Positions 50,451 to 59,026 of a stretch of DNA of 64,000 nt are shown one piece after another. The DNA comes from Deltaproteobacteria bacterium (GTDB lineage Bacteria; Desulfobacterota; SM23-61). Where the stretch lies: assembly GCA_016875165.1 (NCBI GenBank), contig VGSF01000016.1:1-64000 (forward strand). Reading direction: 5' to 3'. A program made the translations under genes and the position numbers. Below the pieces are notes generated by a model. It saw nothing but the letters and a program-made list of their open reading frames with translations. It did not search any database and had not been told where the DNA came from. Each line of letters opens with the position of its first letter. The stretch's first letter is position 1.

Positions 50451-52007
50451 CTAAATCCCACTGGGGATAGCATGCTGAATCACCCCGGTGATAATATCAA
50501 AATAAAAGATACCCGCCAGCACGATCCCTGCAGCCATAATAAAGATAGGTATAAGCATACTTAATGGGGCCTCGTTCCTCCCCAAAAGATCCAGTTCCCT
50601 GGTATTTTCCTTATAGCTTCCTCCATTCGCATAAACAACTTTTAAAATTTCCTTTTCCTTTTCGGTTGCCAGTTCCCGGGGCTTAAAGTAGACAATCTCC
50701 ACAACCTTAAAGAAATAAATCACATTTAACAAGGTGCTTACCAATATCACTGCCACAAACACCCACTGTTTGGCCTCAATGGCTCCCAAGATTAAATACA
50801 ATTTGCTAAAAAAGCCGCAGGTGGGCGGCGTCCCTACCATTGAAAAGGCTCCCACGAGGAAGGCCGCCATGGTAAAGGGCATTTTTTTGTGCAAATTGCC
50901 GAACTGATAGATATTACTCGTTCCCAGTTTATACACGATCGCGCCGGCCACTGAAAAGAGAACCCCGATGGTAAGCGCTTCGTTCAGGATATGGAGAAGA
51001 GATCCTGTAAGGGCGGTTCTGTTCGCCAGCCCTATTCCCAAAACGATATACCCTGTCTGTGCCACAATAGAAAAGGACAGCATTTTCTTAAAATCGGATT
51101 GGGCAATGGCAAAAATGGAACCCATAATCATCCCCGCAGCAGCGATCCAGGAAAGTATTTCGGTTACGGGGATCGACTCAATGGAGAAATAGGGCTTAAA
51201 AACGGTAAAGATAATCCGAATCATCACATAGCACCCCACTTTGGTCATCAGGGGGGCGATAAAGGAACTGACCGGAGAAGGGGCATAGGTATAAGCATCC
51301 GGAAGCCATCCGTGCAAAGGAAATAGACCGATCTTGATGGCCAGACCAATGGCGAAAAAGGCCATGGCGATCAAAACGACTTTGGATTCGTAAAGCGGCG
51401 GGAGCAACTTTGACAAGTCGGCGATGTTCAACGAACCGGTGATGATATAGAGGTATCCCACTCCCAAGAGATAGAAGATAGCCCCGATCGTACCCATGAT
51501 AATGTAATTAAAAGAAGCCAGCGGTGCGTCATCTTTTCCAATGGCGATAAGGGCATAGGCGGCCAAAGAGGCGATTTCCAGGAAAACAAAGAGGTTGAAG
51601 AGATCCCCCGTCACCACAATGCCCATGAGTCCGGTGAAAAGTAAGAGATAAATTGTATAGAACCGTGTCTTTTTATCCGGAAGCTCTTTTTCCACACTTT
51701 CTTTGGAAAAAAGAGTCACCAGGAAGCCGGTCGCACAAACCACCACCGCGATGAAACCGTTCAATGGATCGATGACGTATTCAATCCCCCAGGGAGGAAA
51801 CCATCCCCCCAGGTGGTAATGGATGGTCCCCTGGGTTAAAACGCCATGGAGAAGGATAAGGGCACAAACCAAGGAGGCGCCGATGGCCGATTGAGCAACG
51901 TAATATCCGGACTCTCTCCAGCGCCAACCCAGAAGGGGAATGGCATAGGAGATCATTAATGGAATCACGACAATGAGAACGGTTGCCTGGAGTTGGGGGT
52001 CGTTCAT
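50451..52007 (-). CDS. mnhD: Mrp antiporter subunit D
   Basis: 518 residues. NLFVFLEIASLAAYALIAIGKDDAPLASFNYIIMG near residue 130 and AIKIGLFPLHGWLPDAYTYAPSPVSSFIAPLMTKVGCYVMIR near 221 carry the channel glutamate, lysines and histidine. SDFKKMLSFSIVAQTGYIVLG near 300 is typical of MrpD. The start overlaps the stop of the C subunit by 4 bp. With MrpA it forms the ion path of the Na+/H+ exchange complex. Confidence 0.88.
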   Translation of the reverse strand: MNDPQLQATVLIVVIPLMISYAIPLLGWRWRESGYYVAQSAIGASLVCALILLHGVLTQGTIHYHLGGWFPPWGIEYVIDPLNGFIAVVVCATGFLVTLFSKESVEKELPDKKTRFYTIYLLLFTGLMGIVVTGDLFNLFVFLEIASLAAYALIAIGKDDAPLASFNYIIMGTIGAIFYLLGVGYLYIITGSLNIADLSKLLPPLYESKVVLIAMAFFAIGLAIKIGLFPLHGWLPDAYTYAPSPVSSFIAPLMTKVGCYVMIRIIFTVFKPYFSIESIPVTEILSWIAAAGMIMGSIFAIAQSDFKKMLSFSIVAQTGYIVLGIGLANRTALTGSLLHILNEALTIGVLFSVAGAIVYKLGTSNIYQFGNLHKKMPFTMAAFLVGAFSMVGTPPTCGFFSKLYLILGAIEAKQWVFVAVILVSTLLNVIYFFKVVEIVYFKPRELATEKEKEILKVVYANGGSYKENTRELDLLGRNEAPLSMLIPIFIMAAGIVLAGIFYFDIITGVIQHAIPSGI

Positions 52008-52384
52008 CGGATCGATCTCAGAATTTCATTTTCCTCCAGCGATTTATAACGGCGGTAGATCAACAAGAGTACCGCCAAGGCCACTCCCGTCGTGCTGATC
52101 ATGACCACGATGGCGGTCAGGATGAGCACATGCGGCAAGGGGTTCATAAATTGTTGGACCTCAATCGCCTGTAACAACTCTCCCTGCCGGTGGAAGGCGA
52201 CGGGAACGGTGGCTCCTCTCTTCACGCTCGTGGAGATAAAGAAGAGCATGACGGCGGTTTGAAAGATATGCAGGCCGATGAGTTTTTTGATCAAATTTTT
52301 CTTGCTGATCATGGCGTAAAATCCAATCATCAACAGAACGACGCAAATCCAGTAATTATAAAAGCCCATTACATACTCAACCAT
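52004..52384 (-). CDS. mnhC: Mrp antiporter subunit C (NuoK-like)
   Basis: 126 residues from the ATG at 52384 behind GGCGGGAG, overlapping the B subunit end; the open frame reaches further upstream but those residues are charged. Three helices with IGLHIFQTAVMLFFI and PLPHVLILTAIVVMISTTGVALAVLLLIY are typical of MnhC/NuoK. Confidence 0.87.
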   Translation of the reverse strand: MVEYVMGFYNYWICVVLLMIGFYAMISKKNLIKKLIGLHIFQTAVMLFFISTSVKRGATVPVAFHRQGELLQAIEVQQFMNPLPHVLILTAIVVMISTTGVALAVLLLIYRRYKSLEENEILRSIR

Positions 52385-52829
52385 TCTTTTCTCCCGCCGT
52401 GTCATAAGAAGCAATGGCCAAAAAGATGGTGGTCATGATGGCCATGACGCTGATGCCCACCCCGATTTCAATCCCCAGAATCCCCATGGCCCGGATCTCC
52501 GCGATGGAGGCGATGGGCAAGGGAAGTTTTCCGTAGTCCAGGTAATTTCCTCCCATGAGGAGGGATACCAGTCCAATCCCCGAATAGAGGAGGACGCCCA
52601 GGCTGCCGAAGACCGTCAGAGCCTTCAGGGAGAGCCGCCTCAGACTCGCTTCCAATCCATAGGCAAGCATTAGAAGGATAAAGCTGGTCCCCAGGATGAC
52701 CCCTCCCTGAAATCCCCCTCCCGGACTGTAGTGGCCGTGCATGATCACGTACAGGCCGTAGAGTTGAACGAAGGGGATCAGGATCCGGCAGATGGTCTGG
52801 ATCACGATGTTTTCATATCGGTCGATCAT
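52377..52829 (-). CDS. mnhB: Mrp antiporter subunit B (MnhB domain)
   Basis: 150 residues. IVIQTICRILIPFVQLYGLYVIMHGHYSPGGGFQGGVILG (about residues 8-47) is the MnhB signature, with the conserved GHxSPGGGFQGG turn. Four helices follow. The start overlaps the upstream stop (ATGA). Confidence 0.9.
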   Translation of the reverse strand: MIDRYENIVIQTICRILIPFVQLYGLYVIMHGHYSPGGGFQGGVILGTSFILLMLAYGLEASLRRLSLKALTVFGSLGVLLYSGIGLVSLLMGGNYLDYGKLPLPIASIAEIRAMGILGIEIGVGISVMAIMTTIFLAIASYDTAGEKNG

Positions 52830-53098
52830 TCGGTTTCCTTCCTGAGCAGAAGCAGACAGGCTACGCCGGCCGTAAAAATCACAGTGACTTCCCCCAGCGT
52901 ATCAAAGCCCCGATAATCCGCCAGAACGGAAGTCACCATATTGGGCGTTTTGGTTTCTTCCACGGTCTTCTCAATATATCGGGGGGAAACATGGACGCTG
53001 GGCGGGGATTGCGGATCCGCCCACCGCGGCATGTCCTCGATGCCGTAAACCAACAGGCCTCCGGTGAAAAGAACGATCAGTAAGGCTAAGACTCTCAA
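52826..53098 (-). CDS. MbhE-like / MrpA C-terminal-type subunit
   Basis: 90 residues from a TTG at 53098 that overlaps the stop of the DUF4040 gene, with GGAGGTC upstream. The frame is open to 53296, but the extra 66 residues are antisense-like glycine/arginine sequence overlapping DUF4040. One N-terminal helix, then YRGFDTLGEVTVIFTAGVACLLLL, the motif found in the last domain of MrpA and in MbhE. It forms part of the split MrpA. Confidence 0.8.
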   Translation of the reverse strand: MRVLALLIVLFTGGLLVYGIEDMPRWADPQSPPSVHVSPRYIEKTVEETKTPNMVTSVLADYRGFDTLGEVTVIFTAGVACLLLLRKETE

Positions 53099-53340
53099 TC
53101 CTTTGACCTCCGGGTTGTTCGAAATACCGCCGCCAGTAGGAACACCGTGCTTACGCCGGCCCCCACGGAAGCCTCCGTGAGAGAGACGTCCACCGCCCCC
53201 ATTTCCGCCCAAAGCAAAGCCATGAAAAAGCTGTAGGCCCCCAGAATAAGGACCGCGCTCAAAAGATCCTTGACCGTGATCGCCGCAACGGCGCAAATGA
53301 CGACAAAAATCAGCAAAAGGAAATCCAGCGACCAGATCAC
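53095..53340 (-). CDS. DUF4040 (MbhD-like) subunit
   Basis: 81 residues from a GTG at 53340 overlapping the upstream stop (GTGA). VKDLLSAVLILGAYSFFMALLWAEMGAVDVSLTEASVGAGVSTVFLLAAVF is the DUF4040 helix pair found in MrpA C-termini and MbhD, related to NuoJ. It helps link antiporter subunits in the complex. Confidence 0.87.
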   Translation of the reverse strand: MIWSLDFLLLIFVVICAVAAITVKDLLSAVLILGAYSFFMALLWAEMGAVDVSLTEASVGAGVSTVFLLAAVFRTTRRSKD

Positions 53341-53675
53341 TTCAAATCCTCCTCCGCTTCGGAAGCGGGCGGCTCGGGCGAATCTTTGGTCCAGGGCCGC
53401 ACCCGCCTGACGAAGGCCGCCCGACCGATCGCATGGGTGGCCGTCGGGTTCGCCAGGAAGATGAAGACCACGATAAACAGCAGTTTCACGCTGATCAAAG
53501 AAAACCCTTGATAAACCGCAAGGCCCAACAGTACCAGTAAGGCTCCCAAGGTGTCACACTTTCCGGTGGCGTGCATGCGGCAATAAAAATCTGGGAGGCG
53601 CAGCAGCCCCAGAGTGCCCGAAGCAAAAAGGAATATTCCGCAGGCTATCAGCAAAACGGATAAAACATCCACCAT
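53337..53675 (-). CDS. mnhG: Mrp antiporter subunit G
   Basis: 112 residues from the ATG at 53675, which shares a base with the upstream stop (TGATG). The longer frame to 53924 is antisense to mnhF. Three helices with the family motif TLGLLRLPDFYCRMHATGKCDTLGALLVLLG near residue 22 and NPTATHAIGRAAF near 78. Confidence 0.9.
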   Translation of the reverse strand: MVDVLSVLLIACGIFLFASGTLGLLRLPDFYCRMHATGKCDTLGALLVLLGLAVYQGFSLISVKLLFIVVFIFLANPTATHAIGRAAFVRRVRPWTKDSPEPPASEAEEDLK

Positions 53676-53941
53676 CAGATGGCTCCCTTCCTTTCCAGAT
53701 ATTTGGCAGCGGCCAGGGTGCCAAGGAAATTCAGCAGGACGTAAACCAAAGAAATATCCACAAACATATCGATCCGGTCGATGATGAAACCCATGAGCGC
53801 CAGGATTACCACGATTTTGGTCCCGATTACATTCACCGCCACGATGCGGTTGAGAAATCCCGGTCCCCCGACTCCCCGGTAGAGACAGGCCAAAACCAGC
53901 AAGCCCAAAATTATGCTCGTCCACAGGAAGAAATCATTCAT
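53675..53941 (-). CDS. mnhF: Mrp antiporter subunit F
   Basis: 88 residues with three helices. CLYRGVGGPGFLNRIVAVNVIGTKIVVILALMGF (about 19-52) is the MnhF signature (normally RGPT.DRI.A.D). It lies 11 bp after the E subunit gene. Confidence 0.88.
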   Translation of the reverse strand: MNDFFLWTSIILGLLVLACLYRGVGGPGFLNRIVAVNVIGTKIVVILALMGFIIDRIDMFVDISLVYVLLNFLGTLAAAKYLERKGAI

Positions 53942-53952
53942 GGAAATTCTCT

Positions 53953-54468
53953 TTATTCCTCCCCATAAATCTTCGCCACCCGGTTCTCCATATCTCCGGT
54001 GAGCAAGTCATGGGCGACTTTTTTGCTCAGCGCATGAACATAGTATCTGCCTTCTCGAATGTCCACCGTGATCGTCCCGGGAGTTAAGGTGATGGAGTTG
54101 GCCAGGGTGACGACGGAAAGGTCACTTTTTAGTTTCGTCTTAAAGCGAACAATCTTGGGGTCAATGGGCATGCGGGGATGTAGAACCAGGTAGATTACGT
54201 GGAAATTGGCCAAGAATATCTGATAAATCAGCCAGGGAATATAAAGGATAAAATTTTTCCCGGCCAGGTGTCTTTTTTTCAGATTTTTTAAGCTGGTCTG
54301 AGAAAAAAGAAGGTCATGGGAGGCATAGGCCACCATCCCGCTGCAGATTACCCCCAGAGATAGATGGAACAGATCGAAAAAACCTGAAAGAAATACCCAG
54401 AAGGTAAACAGTATAGTGAATGCAGCTAAAAAATTAAGCCAGGGAAATTTCTTTTCATTCCGTGCCAA
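53953..54468 (-). CDS. mnhE: Mrp antiporter subunit E
   Basis: 171 residues from a TTG at 54468; no in-frame ATG lies near. Two N-terminal helices (FLAAFTILFTFWVFLSGFF and LSLGVICSGMVAYASHDLLF), then a soluble part with VVTLANSITLTPGTITVDIREGRYYVHAL, the MnhE signature. It is the promoter-proximal gene of the ten-gene operon E-F-G-DUF4040-MbhE-B-C-D-NuoL-like-NuoM-like. Confidence 0.9.
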   Translation of the reverse strand: MARNEKKFPWLNFLAAFTILFTFWVFLSGFFDLFHLSLGVICSGMVAYASHDLLFSQTSLKNLKKRHLAGKNFILYIPWLIYQIFLANFHVIYLVLHPRMPIDPKIVRFKTKLKSDLSVVTLANSITLTPGTITVDIREGRYYVHALSKKVAHDLLTGDMENRVAKIYGEE

Positions 54469-54517
54469 AAAATATTGCCTCGCTTTCGACTGCTGAATGA
54501 TTATTCATTCGAGGCGG

Positions 54518-54547
54518 AATCTACCACAACGTCTAAAAAAGTGTCAA
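54518..54547 (-). promoter_or_regulatory. Candidate promoter of the mrp operon
   Basis: TTGACA (54547-54542), an 18-bp spacer and TAGATT (54523-54518). An imperfect palindrome TGAATGATTATTCA lies just downstream at about 54494-54507 and could be an operator or transcript-start feature. Confidence 0.5.
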
Positions 54548-54583
54548 GACTAATTATCAGACTCAATCAGCCCAATTTTGACC

Positions 54584-54612
54584 TTGACATTGAATCGGGC
54601 TCAAAATATGAT
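54584..54612 (+). promoter_or_regulatory. Sigma-70-type promoter of trkA-trkH
   Basis: Consensus -35 TTGACA (54584-54589), a 17-bp spacer and TATGAT (54607-54612), about 58 bp upstream of the trkA ATG. It diverges from the mrp promoter about 37 bp away. Confidence 0.75.
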
Positions 54613-54670
54613 TTTCAAGTTCTCAATTTCCCAGAGAAGCGTATCCTCTCTCAAGAAAACGGCGGATCAA

Positions 54671-56035
54671 ATGAGCATCATCATCATCGGGGCGGGGGAA
54701 GTCGGGTATCATTTAGCTTACCGCCTGTCGCAGGAAAAGAAAGACGTGGTGGTTATCGACCGCGACCTGGATAAGATCCGCCGCGTCCAGAGCACCCTCG
54801 ACGTTCAGGCCATCCATGGCAGCGGGGGGAGCATCAGCCTGCTCCGCCAGGCCGGGATTTCCGAAGCGGGAATGATCATCGCCGTAACCAACAGCGACGA
54901 AGTCAACATGATTTCCTGTTTGGTCGCCGGCGTTCAGGACCGCGTGCCCATCAAGATTGCCCGCGTGCGCGACCCCGAATATTCTTACCTTTTTCCGCTT
55001 TTTGACAAGGAACATCTGGACATCGACTTCGTCATCAACCCGGACCATGAAGTGGTGGAGATGATCTTAAAGCTCATGGAAGTTCCCGGAGCGGTGGAGG
55101 TGGTGGACTTTGCCGAAGGGCAGCTTCGCATGGTCGGCATCCCTTTATCTCCGGAGAGTCCCCTGGTGGGCAAGACACTGGCTGAAATTCGGGAAATGCA
55201 CCCCCAGTCCAACATATTGATTGTGGCTATCCAAAAAGGGGACAGAGTTTTTATTCCCAAAGGGCATAATGTTCTGGCCGCCAATGACCTTATCTTTTCC
55301 GTCATGCCGTTGAAAAAGACCAGGGAAGCGCTGAAGATTTTTGGGAACAACTATACAGCCATCAAGCGGGTAATGATCCTGGGGGGCGGACTGATCGGAT
55401 TGCAGCTGGCGAAAAACCTGGAAGAAAAGGGAATCCAGGTGAAGATCATCGAACCGAATGAAGCCCGCTGTATGGAAATCGCCGAAAAATGCCAAAAGGC
55501 GATCGTTCTCCGGGGGGATGCCACCTACCAAGACATCCTCCTCGAAGAAAACGTGAGCGAAATGGATGTTTTCATCGCTGTTACCGAAGACGATGAGGAC
55601 AATGTCATGATCTCTTTGCTGGCTAAAAAAATGGGCACCCGCCGGGTCATGACCTTAATCAACAAAGTGGCCTACTCACGGCTTGTCCACTCCATCGGAA
55701 TCGATGTGGTTATCAGCCCCCGGCTGGCCGCAGTCAATAAAATCCTGCAGTTCATCCGCCGCGGCAAAGTCCTCTCCGTCTCCTCCCTCCCAGAGGAAAA
55801 CGCCGAAGCCTTTGAGGTCATTGCCCTGGAAACTTCCGACCTTGTGGGCCGGCCGCTTAGGGAAATCAAGTTTCCCAAGGAAGCCATCATCGGAGCTCTG
55901 GTTCGGGGTGCGGAAGTGATCATTCCCGATGGATCGACGGTGATTCAGCCCGGGGATCGGGTGATGATCTTTGCCCTGACCACAGCCATCCCCGAAGTGG
56001 AAAAAGCCTTGATGGTTAAGCTGGAGTACTGGTAA
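54671..56035 (+). CDS. trkA: Trk potassium uptake regulatory protein TrkA
   Basis: 454 residues from the ATG at 54671; the frame is open upstream to 54578 but that covers the promoter. Two RCK modules: Rossmann motifs IIIIGAGEVGYHLAYRL (residues 3-19) and VMILGGGLIGLQLAKNL (near 231), each followed by an RCK_C segment. TrkA binds NAD(H) or ATP on the cytoplasmic face and gates the TrkH channel. The trkH GTG start is 2 bp after its stop. Confidence 0.93.
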   Translation: MSIIIIGAGEVGYHLAYRLSQEKKDVVVIDRDLDKIRRVQSTLDVQAIHGSGGSISLLRQAGISEAGMIIAVTNSDEVNMISCLVAGVQDRVPIKIARVRDPEYSYLFPLFDKEHLDIDFVINPDHEVVEMILKLMEVPGAVEVVDFAEGQLRMVGIPLSPESPLVGKTLAEIREMHPQSNILIVAIQKGDRVFIPKGHNVLAANDLIFSVMPLKKTREALKIFGNNYTAIKRVMILGGGLIGLQLAKNLEEKGIQVKIIEPNEARCMEIAEKCQKAIVLRGDATYQDILLEENVSEMDVFIAVTEDDEDNVMISLLAKKMGTRRVMTLINKVAYSRLVHSIGIDVVISPRLAAVNKILQFIRRGKVLSVSSLPEENAEAFEVIALETSDLVGRPLREIKFPKEAIIGALVRGAEVIIPDGSTVIQPGDRVMIFALTTAIPEVEKALMVKLEYW

Positions 56036-56037
56036 AC

Positions 56038-57483
56038 GTGTCCTTTTCCACCCTTCTAAACCTGCTGGGATTTTTAAATCTGATCCTGGCCGGAACCATG
56101 GTCCTCCCCCTATTGGTAAACTGGATTTACGGTGAGCCGCACACCCGGGGTTTCCTCCTTTCCATCGCCGCAACAGCGCTAAGCGGCCTTTTCATGATGC
56201 TCATCTTCAAGAGGTCCAGCCGGGAACTCACTCACCGCGATGGCTTTGCCATAGTTGCTCTGGGCTGGATAAATGCCGCATTTTTTGGCGCCCTTCCTTA
56301 CCTTTTCACCGGAAGCCTCGCTTCCCTGACCGATGCCTGCTTTGAGGCCGCTTCCGGTTTTACGACCACCGGGTCTACGATCTTCACCGACATCCAAAAA
56401 CACCCCTATAGCGTACTTTTTTGGCGCAACCTGACCCAGTGGCTGGGCGGGATGGGGATCATCCTTCTCTCCCTGGCTATCCTCCCTTTCCTGGGAGTTG
56501 GGGGAATGCAGCTTTATAGGGCCGAAGTTCCCGGACCCACTACCGATAAATTACGGCCCCGGATCGCCCAAACGGCGCGAATTCTGTGGGAAGTTTATGT
56601 TCTTTTTTCAGCCGCCGAGGTCCTCACTCTGCTTCTTGGCGGCATGAATCTTTTCGATGCCTTGTGTCACACTTTCTCCACCATGGCCACAGGCGGGTTC
56701 TCGCCCAAGAATCAAAGCATCGAATTTTATCAAAGCCCTTTTCTCGAGTACGCCATAACATTTTTTATGTTTCTGGCCGGGGCCAATTTCGCTCTGCACT
56801 ACCGGTTTCTGAAAGGGAATGTAAAAGTTTTCTGGCGGGATACAGAATTTTGTTTTTACACCTCTGTAGTTCTGTTGGCAACCCTCTTCATCTCTTTAAA
56901 CTTATGGTTGAGTATCCAGAAGGAGTTCTTCCAGGCCTTCCGCCTGGCCATCTTCCAGGTAGTTTCCATCTTGACCACTACTGGCTTTTCCACCGCTGAT
57001 TTCGAAAACTGGCCATTCTTCTCCCAGTACCTTCTCTTTACCCTGATGTTCATCGGTGGATGCGCAGGTTCTACGGGTGGAGCGATCAAGTGCGTGCGCA
57101 TCTATATCCTGCTGAAACAGGGGTTCCAAGAGCTCCGCAAGCTCATCCATCCTCGGGCAGTGCTCCCGGTCAAGCTGGGCGGGAAAGTCATTTCACCGGA
57201 TACGCTAAGCGGCATCTGGGGCCTCTTTTTCCTATACCTTTTCATCTTCGCCGTGGCATCTCTGGCGCTATCCCTGCTGGGCTCAGACTTGCTGACCTCG
57301 ATCTCTGCGGTCGCCGCTACTCTCGGCAACGTAGGGCCGGGTCTGGGGACCGTGGGCCCTGCGGAAAACTTTGCCCACCTCTCCATACCCGCGAAATGGA
57401 TTTTAACCGCCTGCATGCTTCTGGGGCGTTTGGAAATTTACACCCTTCTGGTTCTGCTAATCCCGGAATTCTGGAAAAAATGA
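56038..57483 (+). CDS. trkH: Trk potassium uptake channel protein TrkH
   Basis: 481 residues from a GTG at 56038. Four pore-loop repeats are visible, with selectivity-filter-like stretches ASGFTTTGST near residue 105, MATGGFSPKN near 216, STTGFSTADF near 315 and TLGNVGPGLG near 428. It imports K+ under TrkA control. Confidence 0.93.
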   Translation: MSFSTLLNLLGFLNLILAGTMVLPLLVNWIYGEPHTRGFLLSIAATALSGLFMMLIFKRSSRELTHRDGFAIVALGWINAAFFGALPYLFTGSLASLTDACFEAASGFTTTGSTIFTDIQKHPYSVLFWRNLTQWLGGMGIILLSLAILPFLGVGGMQLYRAEVPGPTTDKLRPRIAQTARILWEVYVLFSAAEVLTLLLGGMNLFDALCHTFSTMATGGFSPKNQSIEFYQSPFLEYAITFFMFLAGANFALHYRFLKGNVKVFWRDTEFCFYTSVVLLATLFISLNLWLSIQKEFFQAFRLAIFQVVSILTTTGFSTADFENWPFFSQYLLFTLMFIGGCAGSTGGAIKCVRIYILLKQGFQELRKLIHPRAVLPVKLGGKVISPDTLSGIWGLFFLYLFIFAVASLALSLLGSDLLTSISAVAATLGNVGPGLGTVGPAENFAHLSIPAKWILTACMLLGRLEIYTLLVLLIPEFWKK

Positions 57484-57515
57484 ATCGCTTGTTTTTCCTC
57501 CTAAGTGGTTGTATA

Positions 57516-57544
57516 TTAAGAAAAATAGTGTGAATTGTTATAAT
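57516..57544 (+). promoter_or_regulatory. Promoter upstream of the nuclease-like/mreD/mrdA/rodA operon
   Basis: TTAAGA (57516-57521), a 17-bp spacer and a perfect TATAAT (57539-57544); the start codon at 57592 follows a leader of about 40 nt. Confidence 0.6.
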
Positions 57545-57591
57545 CGTCTTTTATCCACTCACCTGAAATTTACACTTACATTTTCTTTATC

Positions 57592-58503
57592 ATGACAGAA
57601 AAAGAAATTCATCTCATCCTGAAACGACTGCAAAAAGAAATCCGGGCATTACGCGAAGATGTGCAATCTCTAAAGGAAAGTGATGCCCAGGGCCTTTCCG
57701 AATTGAGAGGAATGTTGAGGCGGCGCGGGCTGGTCCCTTACCGCGAAAACCCCGCTCACCACCTCATCTTCCCTCCTGCTTTTCGGGAAAAAGAAAAATT
57801 CTATGAACTATTCAAAAAATATTCCTTCCGCCTCTTTCTCCGGGAGATACTTCTCCGTAAAGGCCCCTTCATGATTTCCGAGGTTGTTCGTTTTTCTTCT
57901 CCGGAAACCGGGAAGAAATATATTAGTTTTCTCGTCGAATTGGGTCTGGTGGAATCTGTTGGAAGGAACAAATATCGTTTGTGGCCGCTCAACACAGCCA
58001 GCCTTGGGGCCACCCTCGAGTGGTTCATGGCTGAAATGCTGCGGAAAGAATTCTCCTGCCCTGCCCTTTACGGACTGCGTTGTAAAGGAACCAGCTTCGG
58101 CGGAGACTACGACGTCATCGCTTCCCTGGAAGGCCGCCTGCTCTACCTGGAAGTCAAATCTTCTCCTCCGAAAAACATCGAAGGCGTTGAGGTTCACGAG
58201 TTTTTTAGCCGACTTAAGGATTTAATCCCCCAGGTCGCCCTTTTTTTTGTGGACACAGAATTACGGTTGATGGACAAGATCGTCCCCATTTTCGAAGCCG
58301 AGCGGCTTTCCCGAAGAACTAAAGCAATAGAGCCGTTAGCGCCGATTCAAAAGATTGCGGATGAAATTTTTTTCGCCCCTCCGCGAATTTATATCTTAAG
58401 CAGCAAGGGTTCCATCCCCCAAAATCTCGCTGCCTGTTTTAAGCATTACTTTACCTTCCCCCGCGTTGAGTTTGTGGCGGAAGGTCTTTACAGCCAGGGG
58501 TAA
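57592..58503 (+). CDS. Winged-helix plus PD-(D/E)XK nuclease-like protein, unknown function
   Basis: 303 residues. An N-terminal coiled-coil (about 3-35) is followed by a likely winged-helix unit (about 80-130, LREILLRKGPFMISEVVRFSS to RNKYRLW) and a restriction-endonuclease-like core: GGDYDVIASLEGRLLYLEVKSS near residue 168, which gives the D...ExK catalytic pattern. It lies 8 bp upstream of mreD and shares the promoter with the elongasome genes. It may be a DNA- or RNA-processing enzyme or an inactive regulatory relative; I do not recognise a named family. Confidence 0.6.
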   Translation: MTEKEIHLILKRLQKEIRALREDVQSLKESDAQGLSELRGMLRRRGLVPYRENPAHHLIFPPAFREKEKFYELFKKYSFRLFLREILLRKGPFMISEVVRFSSPETGKKYISFLVELGLVESVGRNKYRLWPLNTASLGATLEWFMAEMLRKEFSCPALYGLRCKGTSFGGDYDVIASLEGRLLYLEVKSSPPKNIEGVEVHEFFSRLKDLIPQVALFFVDTELRLMDKIVPIFEAERLSRRTKAIEPLAPIQKIADEIFFAPPRIYILSSKGSIPQNLAACFKHYFTFPRVEFVAEGLYSQG

Positions 58504-58511
58504 AACTGACC

Positions 58512-59024
58512 ATGTTTCGTTTTCTGATCCTTCTGCTCATTTCCTATTTTTTGCTTATTTTCCAGTCAGCGGTGATAAGCGAGATCTTTCCCGGTTTTTT
58601 GAAGCCGGACCTGATGTTAATTTTTATAACCTACCTGGGCGCTTCTCCCTCTTTGATAACCGGGGCGATTTTGGTTTTTTCCTGCGGCCTCTTTTATGAT
58701 ACTTTTTCGGGTAGTCCTCTCGGCCTATTTCCCCTAATCTACCTGGGCATTTTCTTCCTTATCAAGCTCCTGGGCAAGGTCTTGATTATTGGGGAGACGG
58801 TCGCGGCCCGGATGGGCCTGGTTGCCCTGGCCCTTTTCTTCCAGCTTTTCCTTCTGATTCTTCTGCCCCCCGCCTTAGGAATAATGGAAAGTTTTTCTCT
58901 TCCGGCGCTTAGCTGGATTCTGCCTCAGGCCATGATTACTTGCGCCGCCTGCTGGCCCCTTTTCGGACTTTTTAAAAAGATCACTGCCCTTCCGGGGTTG
59001 AAACCTTTGTCACCGGTAGAATAG
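58512..59024 (+). CDS. mreD: Rod shape-determining protein MreD
   Basis: 170 residues with about five helices; FPGFLKPDLMLIFITYLGAS near residue 29 and FSCGLFYDTFSGSPLGLFPLIYLGIFFLIK near 56 are typical of MreD, an inner-membrane elongasome component. mreB and mreC are not adjacent. It lies 2 bp upstream of mrdA. Confidence 0.85.
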   Translation: MFRFLILLLISYFLLIFQSAVISEIFPGFLKPDLMLIFITYLGASPSLITGAILVFSCGLFYDTFSGSPLGLFPLIYLGIFFLIKLLGKVLIIGETVAARMGLVALALFFQLFLLILLPPALGIMESFSLPALSWILPQAMITCAACWPLFGLFKKITALPGLKPLSPVE

Positions 59025-59026
59025 AC

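Noticed and set aside
52826-53296. 156-residue start for the MbhE-like gene
   Set aside because: The first 66 residues are glycine/arginine-rich out-of-frame reading of the DUF4040 gene; the TTG at 53098 with GGAGGT upstream fits operon overlap and family length.
53337-53924. 195-residue start for mnhG
   Set aside because: The extra 83 residues are out-of-frame reading of mnhF. The ATG at 53675 gives the normal MnhG length.
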